Part shown: positions 1 through 6,560 of the stretch, one piece after another
Position numbering within the stretch: the stretch's first letter is position 1
Layout of the letters: the number at the start of each line of letters is the position of its first letter
Source: an uncultured Mollicutes bacterium
GTDB taxonomy: Bacteria > Bacillota_I > Bacilli_A > RFN20 > CAG-826
NCBI GenBank assembly: GCA_937893635.1
Contig: CALBGF010000208.1
Coordinates: 1-9,963, forward strand
Length of the DNA: 9,963 bases
Reading direction: 5' to 3'
Program-made: the position numbers and the translations under genes
Notes under the pieces: model-generated
Seen by the model: the letters and a program-made list of their open reading frames with translations, nothing else
What the model was told of the DNA's origin: nothing
Databases searched by the model: none

Positions 1-1078
1 AATATAGTAATGGCTTAATAGTAGAACCAGTTTGTCTTAATGATTTAGTCGCGCGATTAAACTGCGAATTATCATAGTTAACGCCACCATTGATAGCTAA
101 GACATCACCACTATTAGGCTTCATTATTACAACTGCAACTTGGCTTTCGTTTTCATTAATTTGATATGATTTGATAATATTATTGACAATGTTATTTGTT
201 TTTACATCAAGAGTGGAATTAATAATTACTCCTTTTTTCTTATAATTTGATTTTAAAACATTATTATTTTTTAATTCATCAATAATAGCATCATAAAAAT
301 ATAAAGTGTTTCTATTACTAAATTGATATTTTTTGTTAAAAGCAAACTTTAAATTTTCGCTTATTGCCAAATCATATTCTTGATTATTTATTTTATTTTG
401 ATTAAGCATTTTCTTTAACACTTGCTTTTGTTTTGCTATACTTTTTTCTATATCAACATCAGGAGAATAATGTGAAGGAGAAGAAATGATTCCTGCGAGT
501 AAAGCTGATTCACCTAAAGTTAGTTGATTAGGTTTTTTATTAAAAAAGTAATTACTTGCTTCTTCAATTCCATAAATATTATGGCCAAAATATATACAAT
601 TCAAATATGCTTCTAAAATTTGCTCTTTGCTATAACTAAGTTCAATTTTTCTTGCAATAATAGCTTCTTTTAATTTTCTCATTATACTTTTTTCATTATT
701 TAAATAAATTGTTCGCGCTAGTTGTTGCGTGATTGTAGAACCACCAGCTACAATTTTTTGACTTTTAATATTATCAATTAAACTAGCAACAATACGGCGA
801 TAATCCAAACCATTATGAGAATAAAATCTTTGATCTTCGGAAGCTATGATTGCGGATTTGAAATATGGCGATATTTGCTCTAAATTTACATAATTAGATA
901 AATCATTATAATGATAAGTAAAAGCATATTCATTGTTTTGGTCATTAATTACATATTCTTCATTATGACCTAAAATTACACTTGGCCCAATGAATATTAT
1001 GGCGTTCATTAATAAAGCAATAATAACGGGGATAATTAAAATAGCGGAAATAATTTTTTTAGTTTTTTTCTTTTTCAT
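1..1078 (-). CDS. Class A penicillin-binding protein (GT51 glycosyltransferase plus transpeptidase), 3' end outside window
   Basis: This is a bifunctional peptidoglycan synthase that polymerises lipid II and cross-links stem peptides at the outer face of the membrane. I translated it by hand from the minus strand; 359 residues are visible. Residues 1-7 are Lys-rich and about 9-36 form a membrane anchor. The GT51 domain follows, with EDQRFYSHNG (catalytic Glu81), GGSTITQQLAR (112-122), YLNCIYFG and LTLGESALLAGI. The transpeptidase domain starts near 310, and the window ends just after GSTIKP, whose Ser352 and Lys355 form the SxxK acylation motif. The KSG motif and any tail lie outside. The first ATG (complement of 1076-1078) gives a normal N-terminus, but I see no good Shine-Dalgarno before it. 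It diverges from the DUF1934 gene. The family (PBP1a, PbpF, PbpG) is certain; the subtype is not. Confidence 0.93.
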   Translation of the reverse strand, partial: MKKKKTKKIISAILIIPVIIALLMNAIIFIGPSVILGHNEEYVINDQNNEYAFTYHYNDLSNYVNLEQISPYFKSAIIASEDQRFYSHNGLDYRRIVASLIDNIKSQKIVAGGSTITQQLARTIYLNNEKSIMRKLKEAIIARKIELSYSKEQILEAYLNCIYFGHNIYGIEEASNYFFNKKPNQLTLGESALLAGIISSPSHYSPDVDIEKSIAKQKQVLKKMLNQNKINNQEYDLAISENLKFAFNKKYQFSNRNTLYFYDAIIDELKNNNVLKSNYKKKGVIINSTLDVKTNNIVNNIIKSYQINENESQVAVVIMKPNSGDVLAINGGVNYDNSQFNRATKSLRQTGSTIKPLLY

Positions 1079-1103
1079 ATTTATATTTTTGCTTTTTATC
1101 TTA

Positions 1104-1132
1104 ATTTTAAACATACTTTTATCTTGTGATAA
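1104..1132 (-). promoter_or_regulatory. Candidate sigma-A promoter for the PBP gene
   Basis: Read on the minus strand there is TTATCA (complement of 1127-1132, four of six consensus bases), a 17-base spacer and TAAAAT (complement of 1104-1109, five of six). Transcription would start about 20 bases before the PBP ATG. The region is very AT-rich, so chance matches are likely. Confidence 0.35.
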
Positions 1133-1139
1133 AAAAACG

Positions 1140-1145
1140 TATAAT
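1140..1145 (+). promoter_or_regulatory. Candidate -10 box (TATAAT) for the DUF1934 gene
   Basis: A perfect TATAAT lies 15 bases before the chosen ATG, in the 82-base gap between divergent genes. The -35 position (about 1117-1122, TTTTAT) is poor. If used, the mRNA would begin near 1152, at the ribosome binding site itself, giving a leader of only about 9 bases. It may instead be an AT-rich coincidence. Confidence 0.3.
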
Positions 1146-1160
1146 TACTTTGGTGATATT

Positions 1161-1553
1161 ATGATAAGCGATTGTGTTAAAGTTAAAATTGAACAACATC
1201 AAATTGTTGATGATATAGATGACAAAATATTTTTTGATGGCAAAGCCATTTTTAAAAATAATTATGTGCAAGTTTGGTTGTTAGATAAAAATAATTTAGT
1301 TAATTATTTGTTAGTTAAAAAAATTGATACAAAAACATTTAACTTATATTTTCATCAAAATAAGACACAAATCTTGCTTAAAGTTGGTATACCTTCTATA
1401 TTTAATTATCAAACTAAGGAAGGCGCTTTAATGCTAGAAGCCACTTTAATTGAAGGCGTTTTACATAACGAGCAATTATATTTAAAGTACCAATTATCAA
1501 GTAATAAAAAAACGATTTCAATTAATACTTTGTTAATTAATTCGTGCAAATAA
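1161..1553 (+). CDS. DUF1934 (YwiB-like) beta-barrel protein
   Basis: This is a predicted small cytoplasmic protein of 130 residues, of the DUF1934/YwiB family, which has a calycin-like beta-barrel and no settled function. The recognisable part is the C-terminal half: a run of beta strands with FNYQTKEGAL (81-90), then an acidic strand and LHNEQLYLKYQL (101-112). This matches the family pattern Y-T-x-x-G followed by a strand and Y-x-L. I chose the ATG at 1161 because GGTGAT (1152-1157) precedes it and the length suits the family. The frame is open back to 990, but that extension lies antisense to the PBP N-terminus and encodes only a low-complexity hydrophobic run. In B. subtilis ywiB sits near pbpG, argS and rpoE, so the position next to a PBP gene and rpoE supports the call. 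Family identity is from pattern recall, not a search. Confidence 0.68.
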   Translation: MISDCVKVKIEQHQIVDDIDDKIFFDGKAIFKNNYVQVWLLDKNNLVNYLLVKKIDTKTFNLYFHQNKTQILLKVGIPSIFNYQTKEGALMLEATLIEGVLHNEQLYLKYQLSSNKKTISINTLLINSCK

Positions 1554-1615
1554 TTTGATTTGGACGATTTGCTACGCAAAAAAACAAAAAAAAGACAATA
1601 TTACCCCAATTTATA

Positions 1616-1644
1616 TTGAAATTTTTTGAAAAATAGTTCATTAT
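1616..1644 (+). promoter_or_regulatory. Candidate sigma-A promoter upstream of rpoE
   Basis: TTGAAA (1616-1621, five of six consensus bases) is followed by 17 bases and CATTAT (1639-1644, four of six). It would place the 1659-1679 inverted repeat inside the leader. A competing -10, TATACT at 1668-1673, lies at the centre of that repeat but has no good -35. Confidence 0.35.
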
Positions 1645-1658
1645 TATTTAGGTTACTC

Positions 1659-1679
1659 CTTAATAGTTATACTATTAAG
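1659..1679. repeat. Perfect inverted repeat before rpoE (possible operator or leader hairpin)
   Basis: The arms are CTTAATAGT (1659-1667) and ACTATTAAG (1671-1679) around a three-base TAT centre. The match is perfect over 9 bp per arm. It lies 20 bases before the rpoE ribosome binding site, and its centre contains a possible -10 box (TATACT). No T-run follows, so it is not an intrinsic terminator. It does not match an operator that I can name. Confidence 0.55.
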
Positions 1680-1710
1680 CGCAAAGTAAGACTGAGTTAG
1701 GAGGAAAAAC

Positions 1711-2121
1711 ATGTCAAACAAATCAATGGTAGATATTGCATATGATTATGCAAAACAATTCAAAGATCCTGTTCCTTTTAAAGATTTATGGGCAGAGGTT
1801 GTTAAAGAATTAGAATTAAGTGAAGAAGAAGCTCAAAATAAAATTGGTATCTTCTATACTAATCTTTCATTAGATTGCCGTTTCCATAGTGCTGGTGACA
1901 ATACTTGGATGTTACGTTCAAGAATGTCATTTGATGATGCAACTGCAGATTTATTCTTTGTTAAAGATGATGTTAATGATTCTGATTATGAAGACGAAGA
2001 TGAAGATTATGAAGATTCTAATGATGAAGATGAAGATGACGACGAAGATGATGAAGAAGAACACGATGAAGATGAAGATGATTCAATAGATAGCGATATC
2101 TATGATAACGAAGACGAATAA
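1711..2121 (+). CDS. rpoE: DNA-directed RNA polymerase delta subunit
   Basis: The delta subunit of Firmicute RNA polymerase increases transcription specificity and promotes enzyme recycling by displacing nucleic acid. At 136 residues the protein has the usual two-part build. Residues 1 to about 75 form the folded HARE-HTH domain (IAYDYAKQFKDPVPFKDLW at 9-27, then DCRFHSAGDNTWMLR at 55-69). Residues about 90-136 form a disordered tail made almost entirely of Asp and Glu. The start is secured by AGGAGG (1699-1704) six bases before the ATG. The gene has its own upstream region with an inverted repeat and a possible promoter, and runs into fba 28 bases later with no terminator between. The GAT/GAA-rich tail gives long open frames in other phases, which are not genes. 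Confidence 0.96.
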   Translation: MSNKSMVDIAYDYAKQFKDPVPFKDLWAEVVKELELSEEEAQNKIGIFYTNLSLDCRFHSAGDNTWMLRSRMSFDDATADLFFVKDDVNDSDYEDEDEDYEDSNDEDEDDDEDDEEEHDEDEDDSIDSDIYDNEDE

Positions 2122-2149
2122 ACATTATACTTAAAGGAGATTGAAAATT

Positions 2150-3007
2150 ATGTGTTTAGTAAGTATGAAAGAAATGTTAATTAAAGCAAGAGAAGGACAT
2201 TATGCAGTTGGTCAATTTAACATCAACAATCTTGAATGGACAGAAGCTATTCTTGATGAAGCACAAGCATTAAATGCTCCAGTTATTCTTGGTGTATCTG
2301 AAGGCGCCGCTAAATATATGGGCGGTTGGTTAGTTGTTTCTGCAATGGTTAAGGCTTATATCAAGTCCAAAAACATTACTGTACCAGTTGCATTACATGT
2401 TGACCATGGTAGTTCATTTGAAGTTGTGAAGGCTGCAATTGACGCTGGTTTCTCATCAGTTATGATTGATGCTTCACATTTCCCATTTGAAGAAAATATT
2501 GAAATTACTAAGAAAGTTGTTGAATACGCTCATGCAAGAGGAGTTTCTGTTGAAGCTGAATTAGGCCGCGTTGGTGGACAAGAAGACCACGTTGTTGCTG
2601 AAACAATGTATGCTGATCCAGAAGAATGCCGTATTTTAGTTGAAAAAACAGGTATTGATTGCTTAGCACCTGCTCTTGGTTCAGTACATGGACCATATCA
2701 TGGTGAACCAAAATTAGGCTTTGATGAAATGGCTTATATTAATAATTTATTAAAGATGCCTTTAGTACTTCATGGCGGATCAGGAATTCCTGATGACCAA
2801 TTAAGAAAAGCAATTGATCGTGGAACAGCAAAAATTAATGTTAACACTGAATCTCAACAAGCTTGGACAGCAATTGTTCGTGAAGTATTAGAAAAAGACA
2901 AAAACGTTTACGACCCACGTAAAATCATTGGTCCTGGTAAAGAAGGAATCAAGAACGTTGTTCGTGCTAAATGTGAAGTTTTCGGTTGTATTAACAAAGC
3001 TAACTAG
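2150..3007 (+). CDS. fba: Fructose-1,6-bisphosphate aldolase, class II (zinc-dependent)
   Basis: This cytoplasmic glycolytic enzyme reversibly splits fructose 1,6-bisphosphate into dihydroxyacetone phosphate and glyceraldehyde 3-phosphate. The 285-residue protein closely resembles B. subtilis FbaA throughout. HVDHGSS holds the catalytic Asp85 and zinc ligand His86. The other likely zinc ligands are His180 in GSVHGPY and His208 in VLHGGSG. Phosphate and substrate loops are VGGQED (141-146) and KINVNTE (228-234). I chose the ATG at 2150, giving [10 protein letters not shown], which aligns with MPLVSM in FbaA; AAGGAGA (2134-2140) lies nine bases upstream. A TTG at 2141 would abut the ribosome binding site and adds three residues, so I rejected it. 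Probably cotranscribed with rpoE and ended by the hairpin at 3020-3041. Confidence 0.97.
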   Translation: MCLVSMKEMLIKAREGHYAVGQFNINNLEWTEAILDEAQALNAPVILGVSEGAAKYMGGWLVVSAMVKAYIKSKNITVPVALHVDHGSSFEVVKAAIDAGFSSVMIDASHFPFEENIEITKKVVEYAHARGVSVEAELGRVGGQEDHVVAETMYADPEECRILVEKTGIDCLAPALGSVHGPYHGEPKLGFDEMAYINNLLKMPLVLHGGSGIPDDQLRKAIDRGTAKINVNTESQQAWTAIVREVLEKDKNVYDPRKIIGPGKEGIKNVVRAKCEVFGCINKAN

Positions 3008-3019
3008 TGATGATTTAAG

Positions 3020-3041
3020 AAATGCCCATTTGGGCATTTTT
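3020..3041 (+). terminator. Rho-independent terminator after fba
   Basis: A perfect 8-bp stem, AAATGCCC (3020-3027) with GGGCATTT (3032-3039), closes a four-base loop and runs into TTTTT then TTTC. It starts 12 bases after the fba stop codon. The next gene's ATG is only 25 bases beyond the hairpin, which leaves no room for a normal promoter between them. Confidence 0.85.
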
Positions 3042-3066
3042 GTTTCTTTGTAGAAAGTAGGTTATT

Positions 3067-4008
3067 ATGGAGAAAAAAATATTTGAAAAAATTAAAGCAA
3101 ACGATATCATTACCATTTTTGGACATGTGCAACCAGATGGCGATTGTTATGGTTCACAAATTGGCTTAAAAGATGCAATATTAGCCACTTTCCCAAATAA
3201 AAAAGTTTATGTTTTAGGTTCAGGACTTCCAAAATTTTTTAAAAGAATGAGCCCAATGGATGAAGTTGATGATGCGACGATAAAAAATTCTTTAGCTATT
3301 GTTTTAGATGTTGCTAATAAAGAACGCGTTGAAGATCAAAGATTTTTGACTGCAAAAGATATAGTTAAAGTAGATCACCATATTTATGTCCATACTTATG
3401 GTAGTGTTGAATTAATTGATAACTATGCCATTGCAACGGCACAAATCATAGCCCGTATTATTGAACGTAATGAAATGAAAATTACACATATAGGTGCCGA
3501 AGCTTTAATGTTAGGAATTATTACTGATTCTGGACGTTTTCAATATGGTGCCACTAATGCGGAAACATTTCATTATGCAGAAATGTTAATGAATAATGGT
3601 GCAAGTTTACATGGTATTTATGATATTCTTTATCAAATGGATTTGAATGATATTCGTTTTAAAGGATATGTATTAAGTCATTTTGTAACTGGCGATAAAG
3701 TATGCTATTACAAAATGTCAAAAGAAATAATTAAAGAATTAAATGTTGATGCTGATTATGCTGCGAGTTTTGTAAATCTTATCGCTGATATTGAAGGATA
3801 TCCTATTTGGTGTTCTTTTGCTGAATATGAAGATGGAAGAATTCGTGTAGAACTAAGAAGCAAAAAAATCGATTATAATGTTCAACAAGTTGCTAAAAAA
3901 TATGGCGGAGGCGGTCATATTCAAGCCGCGGGATGTCGTGTTAATTCATTTGAAGAGACTGATAAAATAATTGCTGATTTAGTTTTATTAGCAAAGGGGG
4001 AATTTTAA
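3067..4008 (+). CDS. nrnA: DHH/DHHA1 phosphoesterase, NrnA-type oligoribonuclease and pAp phosphatase
   Basis: NrnA-type enzymes are cytoplasmic, Mn-dependent exonucleases that finish RNA decay by degrading very short oligoribonucleotides; characterised members also dephosphorylate pAp. The 313 residues are full length for the family. Metal-binding motifs run in order: GHVQPDGDCYGS (His20, Asp24, Asp26), VLDVANKER (Asp81), VDHH (Asp103-His105) and TDSGRFQYG (Asp154). The C-terminal DHHA1 substrate domain carries GGGGHIQAAG (280-289). There are no N-terminal membrane or PAS domains, which argues against the GdpP class. The ribosome binding site is an unusual GTAGAAAGTAGGT (3050-3062), one base off consensus, four bases before the ATG. 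The gene overlaps cysQ by one base (TAATG). Transcription probably comes by read-through of the fba terminator, since the gap is too short for a promoter. A related DHH activity, such as one on cyclic dinucleotide products, cannot be excluded. Confidence 0.9.
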   Translation: MEKKIFEKIKANDIITIFGHVQPDGDCYGSQIGLKDAILATFPNKKVYVLGSGLPKFFKRMSPMDEVDDATIKNSLAIVLDVANKERVEDQRFLTAKDIVKVDHHIYVHTYGSVELIDNYAIATAQIIARIIERNEMKITHIGAEALMLGIITDSGRFQYGATNAETFHYAEMLMNNGASLHGIYDILYQMDLNDIRFKGYVLSHFVTGDKVCYYKMSKEIIKELNVDADYAASFVNLIADIEGYPIWCSFAEYEDGRIRVELRSKKIDYNVQQVAKKYGGGGHIQAAGCRVNSFEETDKIIADLVLLAKGEF

Positions 4009-4784
4009 TGTATCAAAAAGAATTAGAAACTGCAATTGAAGCAGGATTAAAAGCCAAAGAAAAAATATTAGAGATTTATCATACACATTTTGATGTGGAA
4101 ATAAAATCTGATAATTCTCCTGTTACACAAGCTGATAAACTTGCAGATCAAATTATAAGAGAAACATTAAGTAAGAAATTTTCTAATTATGCGTTTTTAA
4201 CCGAAGAATCTGAAGATAATTTAGAGAGAAGAAAAAACGATTATGTTTGGATTGTTGATCCAGTTGACGGCACTAAAGATTTCGTGGCTAAAGATGATGA
4301 ATTTACAACTAATATTGCTTTAGCTTATAAAGGAGAAGTAGTTGTCGGTGTTGTTTTTGCACCTGCTTTAGATGTTTATTACTACGCCACTAAAAATGAA
4401 GGCTCATTTAAAGTAAGCAAAGGAATAGTTACTCCAATTCACGTTAATAATAAAACAAATGATTTAACTGTATTAACTTCGGTGTTTCATCAAACAAAAA
4501 ACGAATTAGATATGATTAGTAAATATCAAGATAAAATTAAGAGTGTTAAAAAAGTAGGATCATCATTAAAAGCATGTCGTATTGCTGAAGGTTTAGCGGA
4601 AATTACTTATCGTTTAAGTGATGGTACAAAAGAATGGGATACTGCTGCGATGCAATTAATTGTCGAAGAGGCCGGCGGAGTGATGGTTAAGCCAAATGGT
4701 GACCGTATTACTTATAATCGTGTTGATGTTTATAACCGTGAAGGTTATATTATTACAAATCGAAGAGAAAATATTTTATTATAA
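4008..4784 (+). CDS. cysQ: CysQ-like 3'(2'),5'-bisphosphate nucleotidase (inositol monophosphatase superfamily)
   Basis: The likely reaction is Mg-dependent conversion of pAp to AMP. pAp comes from sulfate assimilation and from loading phosphopantetheine onto carrier proteins. The 258-residue protein has the superfamily metal motifs: TEES (Glu66, Glu67), DPVDGT (Asp84, Asp87, Gly88, Thr89) and EWDTAA (Asp211). SDNSPVTQAD (34-43) and VGSSLKACRIAEGLAEI (183-199) are much closer to CysQ than to classical inositol monophosphatases. It starts at the A shared with the nrnA stop codon, with AAAGGGGGAA just upstream, implying coupled translation. The pairing with nrnA fits, because pAp inhibits oligoribonucleases and both enzymes can remove it. 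Substrate is inferred; action on inositol or sugar phosphates is possible. Confidence 0.85.
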   Translation: MYQKELETAIEAGLKAKEKILEIYHTHFDVEIKSDNSPVTQADKLADQIIRETLSKKFSNYAFLTEESEDNLERRKNDYVWIVDPVDGTKDFVAKDDEFTTNIALAYKGEVVVGVVFAPALDVYYYATKNEGSFKVSKGIVTPIHVNNKTNDLTVLTSVFHQTKNELDMISKYQDKIKSVKKVGSSLKACRIAEGLAEITYRLSDGTKEWDTAAMQLIVEEAGGVMVKPNGDRITYNRVDVYNREGYIITNRRENILL

Positions 4785-4789
4785 TGATT

Positions 4790-4819
4790 ATGCCACATCA
4801 AATTGTGGCATTTTCTTTT
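4790..4819 (+). terminator. Rho-independent terminator after cysQ
   Basis: ATGCCACA (4790-4797) pairs perfectly with TGTGGCAT (4804-4811) around a six-base loop, followed by TTTCTTTT. It lies five bases after the cysQ stop codon and ends the nrnA-cysQ unit. Confidence 0.85.
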
Positions 4820-4829
4820 CCTTAATTAA

Positions 4830-4858
4830 GTATAGAAAACATTATCTTTTCATATTCT
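4830..4858 (+). promoter_or_regulatory. Possible sigma-E-like promoter before the yunB-like gene
   Basis: CATATTCT (4851-4858) resembles the B. subtilis sigma-E -10 (CATACAnT). It lies 14 bases after GTATAGA (4830-4836), a partial match to the -35. This is weak pattern matching in AT-rich DNA. The implied start near 4865 falls inside the ribosome binding site, leaving an unusually short leader. I list it only because B. subtilis yunB is reported to be under mother-cell control. Confidence 0.22.
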
Positions 4859-4876
4859 TATAAGGGGAATATTTTT

Positions 4877-5590
4877 ATGCGCATTTCTAATTTAGGTAAA
4901 GCATGTATTATGATTGCTTTTTTAATATTTTCTACCATATACGCTTTATTTATTACTAGCAATCAATTAAAACCACATATAATGAACTATGCCTTAGAAC
5001 AATCTAAAAAAGTGACATCGACAATTGTGGTGGATGTGATTGAAAAATTATGTGAAGAAGAAAATTTAGATAACAAAGAATTAGTTAGTTATGATGCGAA
5101 AGATAATAATATTTCAACAATGAACTTTGATACTAAATATTTGAATCAGTTTTTAAAATCCGCCACACAAAAAACTTTATTAAAACTAAAAGAAATAGAA
5201 AAAGGTATATATGACACAAATTATTTTAATGATTCGAAAATAAAAAAAGGAAATAATGGAATAGTATATGAAATACCGATAGGATTAGTAACTAATAATA
5301 TAATACTAGCTAATGTGCATGGAACGATACCTGTTAAATTTTCTTGTTTAGGAAGCGTAGAAGGTAATATTGTGGCAAAAACAAGCTCTTTTGGTATTAA
5401 TAATGCTTTAATTAATATTTCATTAAATATGTCTATTGATAATCGTGTCATTGTTCCTTTAGCAAGCGAATTACAAAATATTGAAGTAGAAATACCAATA
5501 TTTATGCATGTTATTAATGGGGCAGTGCCAAGTTATTATTTAGGAAGCAAAACAGTATGTCAAGATATATCAAGTGAGGTGGAATTATAA
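4877..5590 (+). CDS. yunB: YunB-like sporulation membrane protein
   Basis: YunB is a membrane-anchored protein of endospore formers, made in the mother cell and required for proper sporulation; its biochemical role is unclear. This 237-residue protein has one N-terminal transmembrane segment (about 7-27), then a large domain that should face outward. Family-like features are LKPHIMNYALEQSKK (31-45), an acidic helix, YEIPIGLVTNNIIL (131-144, the V-x-IPLG pattern), then PVKF, FGINNALINISLNM (172-185, cf. GINQT-h-I) and VINGAVPSYYLG (212-223, cf. VIVGxVPxxY). The ATG has AAGGGG (4862-4867) upstream. Its stop overlaps the start of the next gene as TAATG, so the two are coupled, and the partner is also spore-like. 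B. subtilis YunB is slightly longer (about 254 aa). Identity is from recalled motifs; role here is inferred. Confidence 0.75.
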   Translation: MRISNLGKACIMIAFLIFSTIYALFITSNQLKPHIMNYALEQSKKVTSTIVVDVIEKLCEEENLDNKELVSYDAKDNNISTMNFDTKYLNQFLKSATQKTLLKLKEIEKGIYDTNYFNDSKIKKGNNGIVYEIPIGLVTNNIILANVHGTIPVKFSCLGSVEGNIVAKTSSFGINNALINISLNMSIDNRVIVPLASELQNIEVEIPIFMHVINGAVPSYYLGSKTVCQDISSEVEL

Positions 5591-6483
5591 TGCGTGCATT
5601 TATATTTGATAAATATGGATATTATGAAGATGATGAATATGCAAGTGAATTTGATTATCAAGGATGGCATTTTAAATTAGAAAAAACTGATCGTAATGAA
5701 GAAGAATTAGAAGAACTGAACGAATATGTCAAAAGATTAGAAAATCTTTTCTTTAATAGCGGTGTAAGCATTATTAAAAATCGCGATGGTAATTTGTTAA
5801 GTAAATCCGAATTTGGAGATTGTGCATTGGTTTCTATTAAAAATCGTAAAATGGAATTAAATGATTTACTTCAAATGCATACTTATTTTAAAGACAATCA
5901 AGATCAAGAATATACGGTAAAAGAAATGTTAAAACTTTGGGAAGATAAAGTTGATTTAATTAATGAAAAAGTAATTCCATCAATAAAAATAGGAGATTAT
6001 CGTTATGAAGAAATAATGACTTCAATAATATTTGCAATGGGTTTAGCGGAAAATGCTATGCAATATTTAGCCGAATTAGAACTTGATTTGGGTGACAAAA
6101 TTAATAGCATCACTTTGACACATAAAAGATTATATACTCTTTCTAGTTATGAATTTTTCTCACCATTTAATTTAATCATTGATAATCCAATGCGTGATTT
6201 AGCAGAACTATATAAATCATCAATTTTAAATAATGAAAGTTTATTAAATACATTAAATTATTATAATCCTAGTAAACAGGATGTCTCTCTCTTATTAGCG
6301 CGCATCTTATTTCCAACAACATTTTTTGATCAATTAGATGATTATTATGTGCTAAGAAAAGATGTTAAATCTAATGTAATCACTTATAAAGATAACGCTA
6401 ATGCGCTTTTAAATAACTTGAAAAATTTAGAACAAAATCTAACTCAAAAATATGGAATAAGGCCGATTAAATGGCTAAATTAG
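5590..6483 (+). CDS. yutH: YutH-like spore coat-associated protein, degenerate kinase fold
   Basis: CotS/YutH proteins have an aminoglycoside-phosphotransferase-like kinase fold and associate with the spore coat in B. subtilis. The 297-residue product has no signal or membrane segment. Matching landmarks are GLAENAMQYLAELELD (151-166), SITLTHKRL (173-181, where active kinases carry HGDxxxxN), NLIIDNPMRDLAE (194-206, the region after the metal-binding Asp) and ARILFPTTFFDQLDDYY (237-253, the family's C-terminal LLFPxHYFxxxxxYY block). No glycine-rich loop and no obvious ATP-binding Lys are seen in residues 1-90, so it looks like a pseudokinase. It is somewhat shorter than B. subtilis YutH (about 338 aa). 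It starts within the yunB stop codon (TAATG). An inverted repeat spans its own stop codon. The family call rests on recalled motifs. Confidence 0.68.
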   Translation: MRAFIFDKYGYYEDDEYASEFDYQGWHFKLEKTDRNEEELEELNEYVKRLENLFFNSGVSIIKNRDGNLLSKSEFGDCALVSIKNRKMELNDLLQMHTYFKDNQDQEYTVKEMLKLWEDKVDLINEKVIPSIKIGDYRYEEIMTSIIFAMGLAENAMQYLAELELDLGDKINSITLTHKRLYTLSSYEFFSPFNLIIDNPMRDLAELYKSSILNNESLLNTLNYYNPSKQDVSLLLARILFPTTFFDQLDDYYVLRKDVKSNVITYKDNANALLNNLKNLEQNLTQKYGIRPIKWLN

Positions 6484-6488
6484 CCATT
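6470..6488. repeat. Inverted repeat over the yutH stop codon (weak terminator candidate)
   Basis: AATGGCTAA (6470-6478) and TTAGCCATT (6480-6488) are perfect 9-bp arms around one base. As RNA it could form a 7-bp stem with a five-base loop. It is followed by ATTTAATT rather than a clean T-run, so termination would be inefficient. It contains the TAG stop of the yutH-like gene. Confidence 0.5.
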
Positions 6489-6506
6489 ATTTAATTCTAG
6501 TAAAAA

Positions 6507-6535
6507 TTGACTACAATAAATTGGTTTGTTATAAT
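6507..6535 (+). promoter_or_regulatory. Strong sigma-A promoter for the lipoprotein phosphatase
   Basis: TTGACT (6507-6512, five of six), a 17-base spacer and a perfect TATAAT (6530-6535). Transcription should start near 6542, and the ATG at 6561 follows with GAGGT at 6550-6554. This is the best promoter in the window, so the gene is probably transcribed on its own. Confidence 0.85.
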
Positions 6536-6560
6536 AAGTTAGAAAATAAGAGGTAATCAC

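Noticed and set aside
1554..1612. Small inverted repeat TTTGC/GCAAA after the DUF1934 gene as a terminator
   Set aside because: Only five pairs with A-rich rather than T-rich sequence after it, so it is not a credible intrinsic terminator.
1889..2089. Open frame inside rpoE encoding a Met/Lys-rich peptide
   Set aside because: It is the shifted reading of the GAT/GAA-rich acidic tail of rpoE; no ribosome binding site and an implausible composition.
1975..2118. GAT/GAA/GAC run that looks like a short tandem repeat
   Set aside because: It is irregular codon usage for the Asp/Glu tail typical of the delta subunit, not a unit repeat or CRISPR-like array.
2141..2149. TTG start giving fba three extra residues
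   Set aside because: It touches the ribosome binding site with no spacing; the ATG at 2150 has proper spacing and matches FbaA N-termini.
2508..2711. Minus-strand open frame inside fba
   Set aside because: Antisense shadow of a highly conserved aldolase; Gln/Leu-rich product with no recognisable domain.
5221..5451. Minus-strand open frame inside the yunB-like gene
   Set aside because: Antisense shadow; the sense product has family motifs and good signals.
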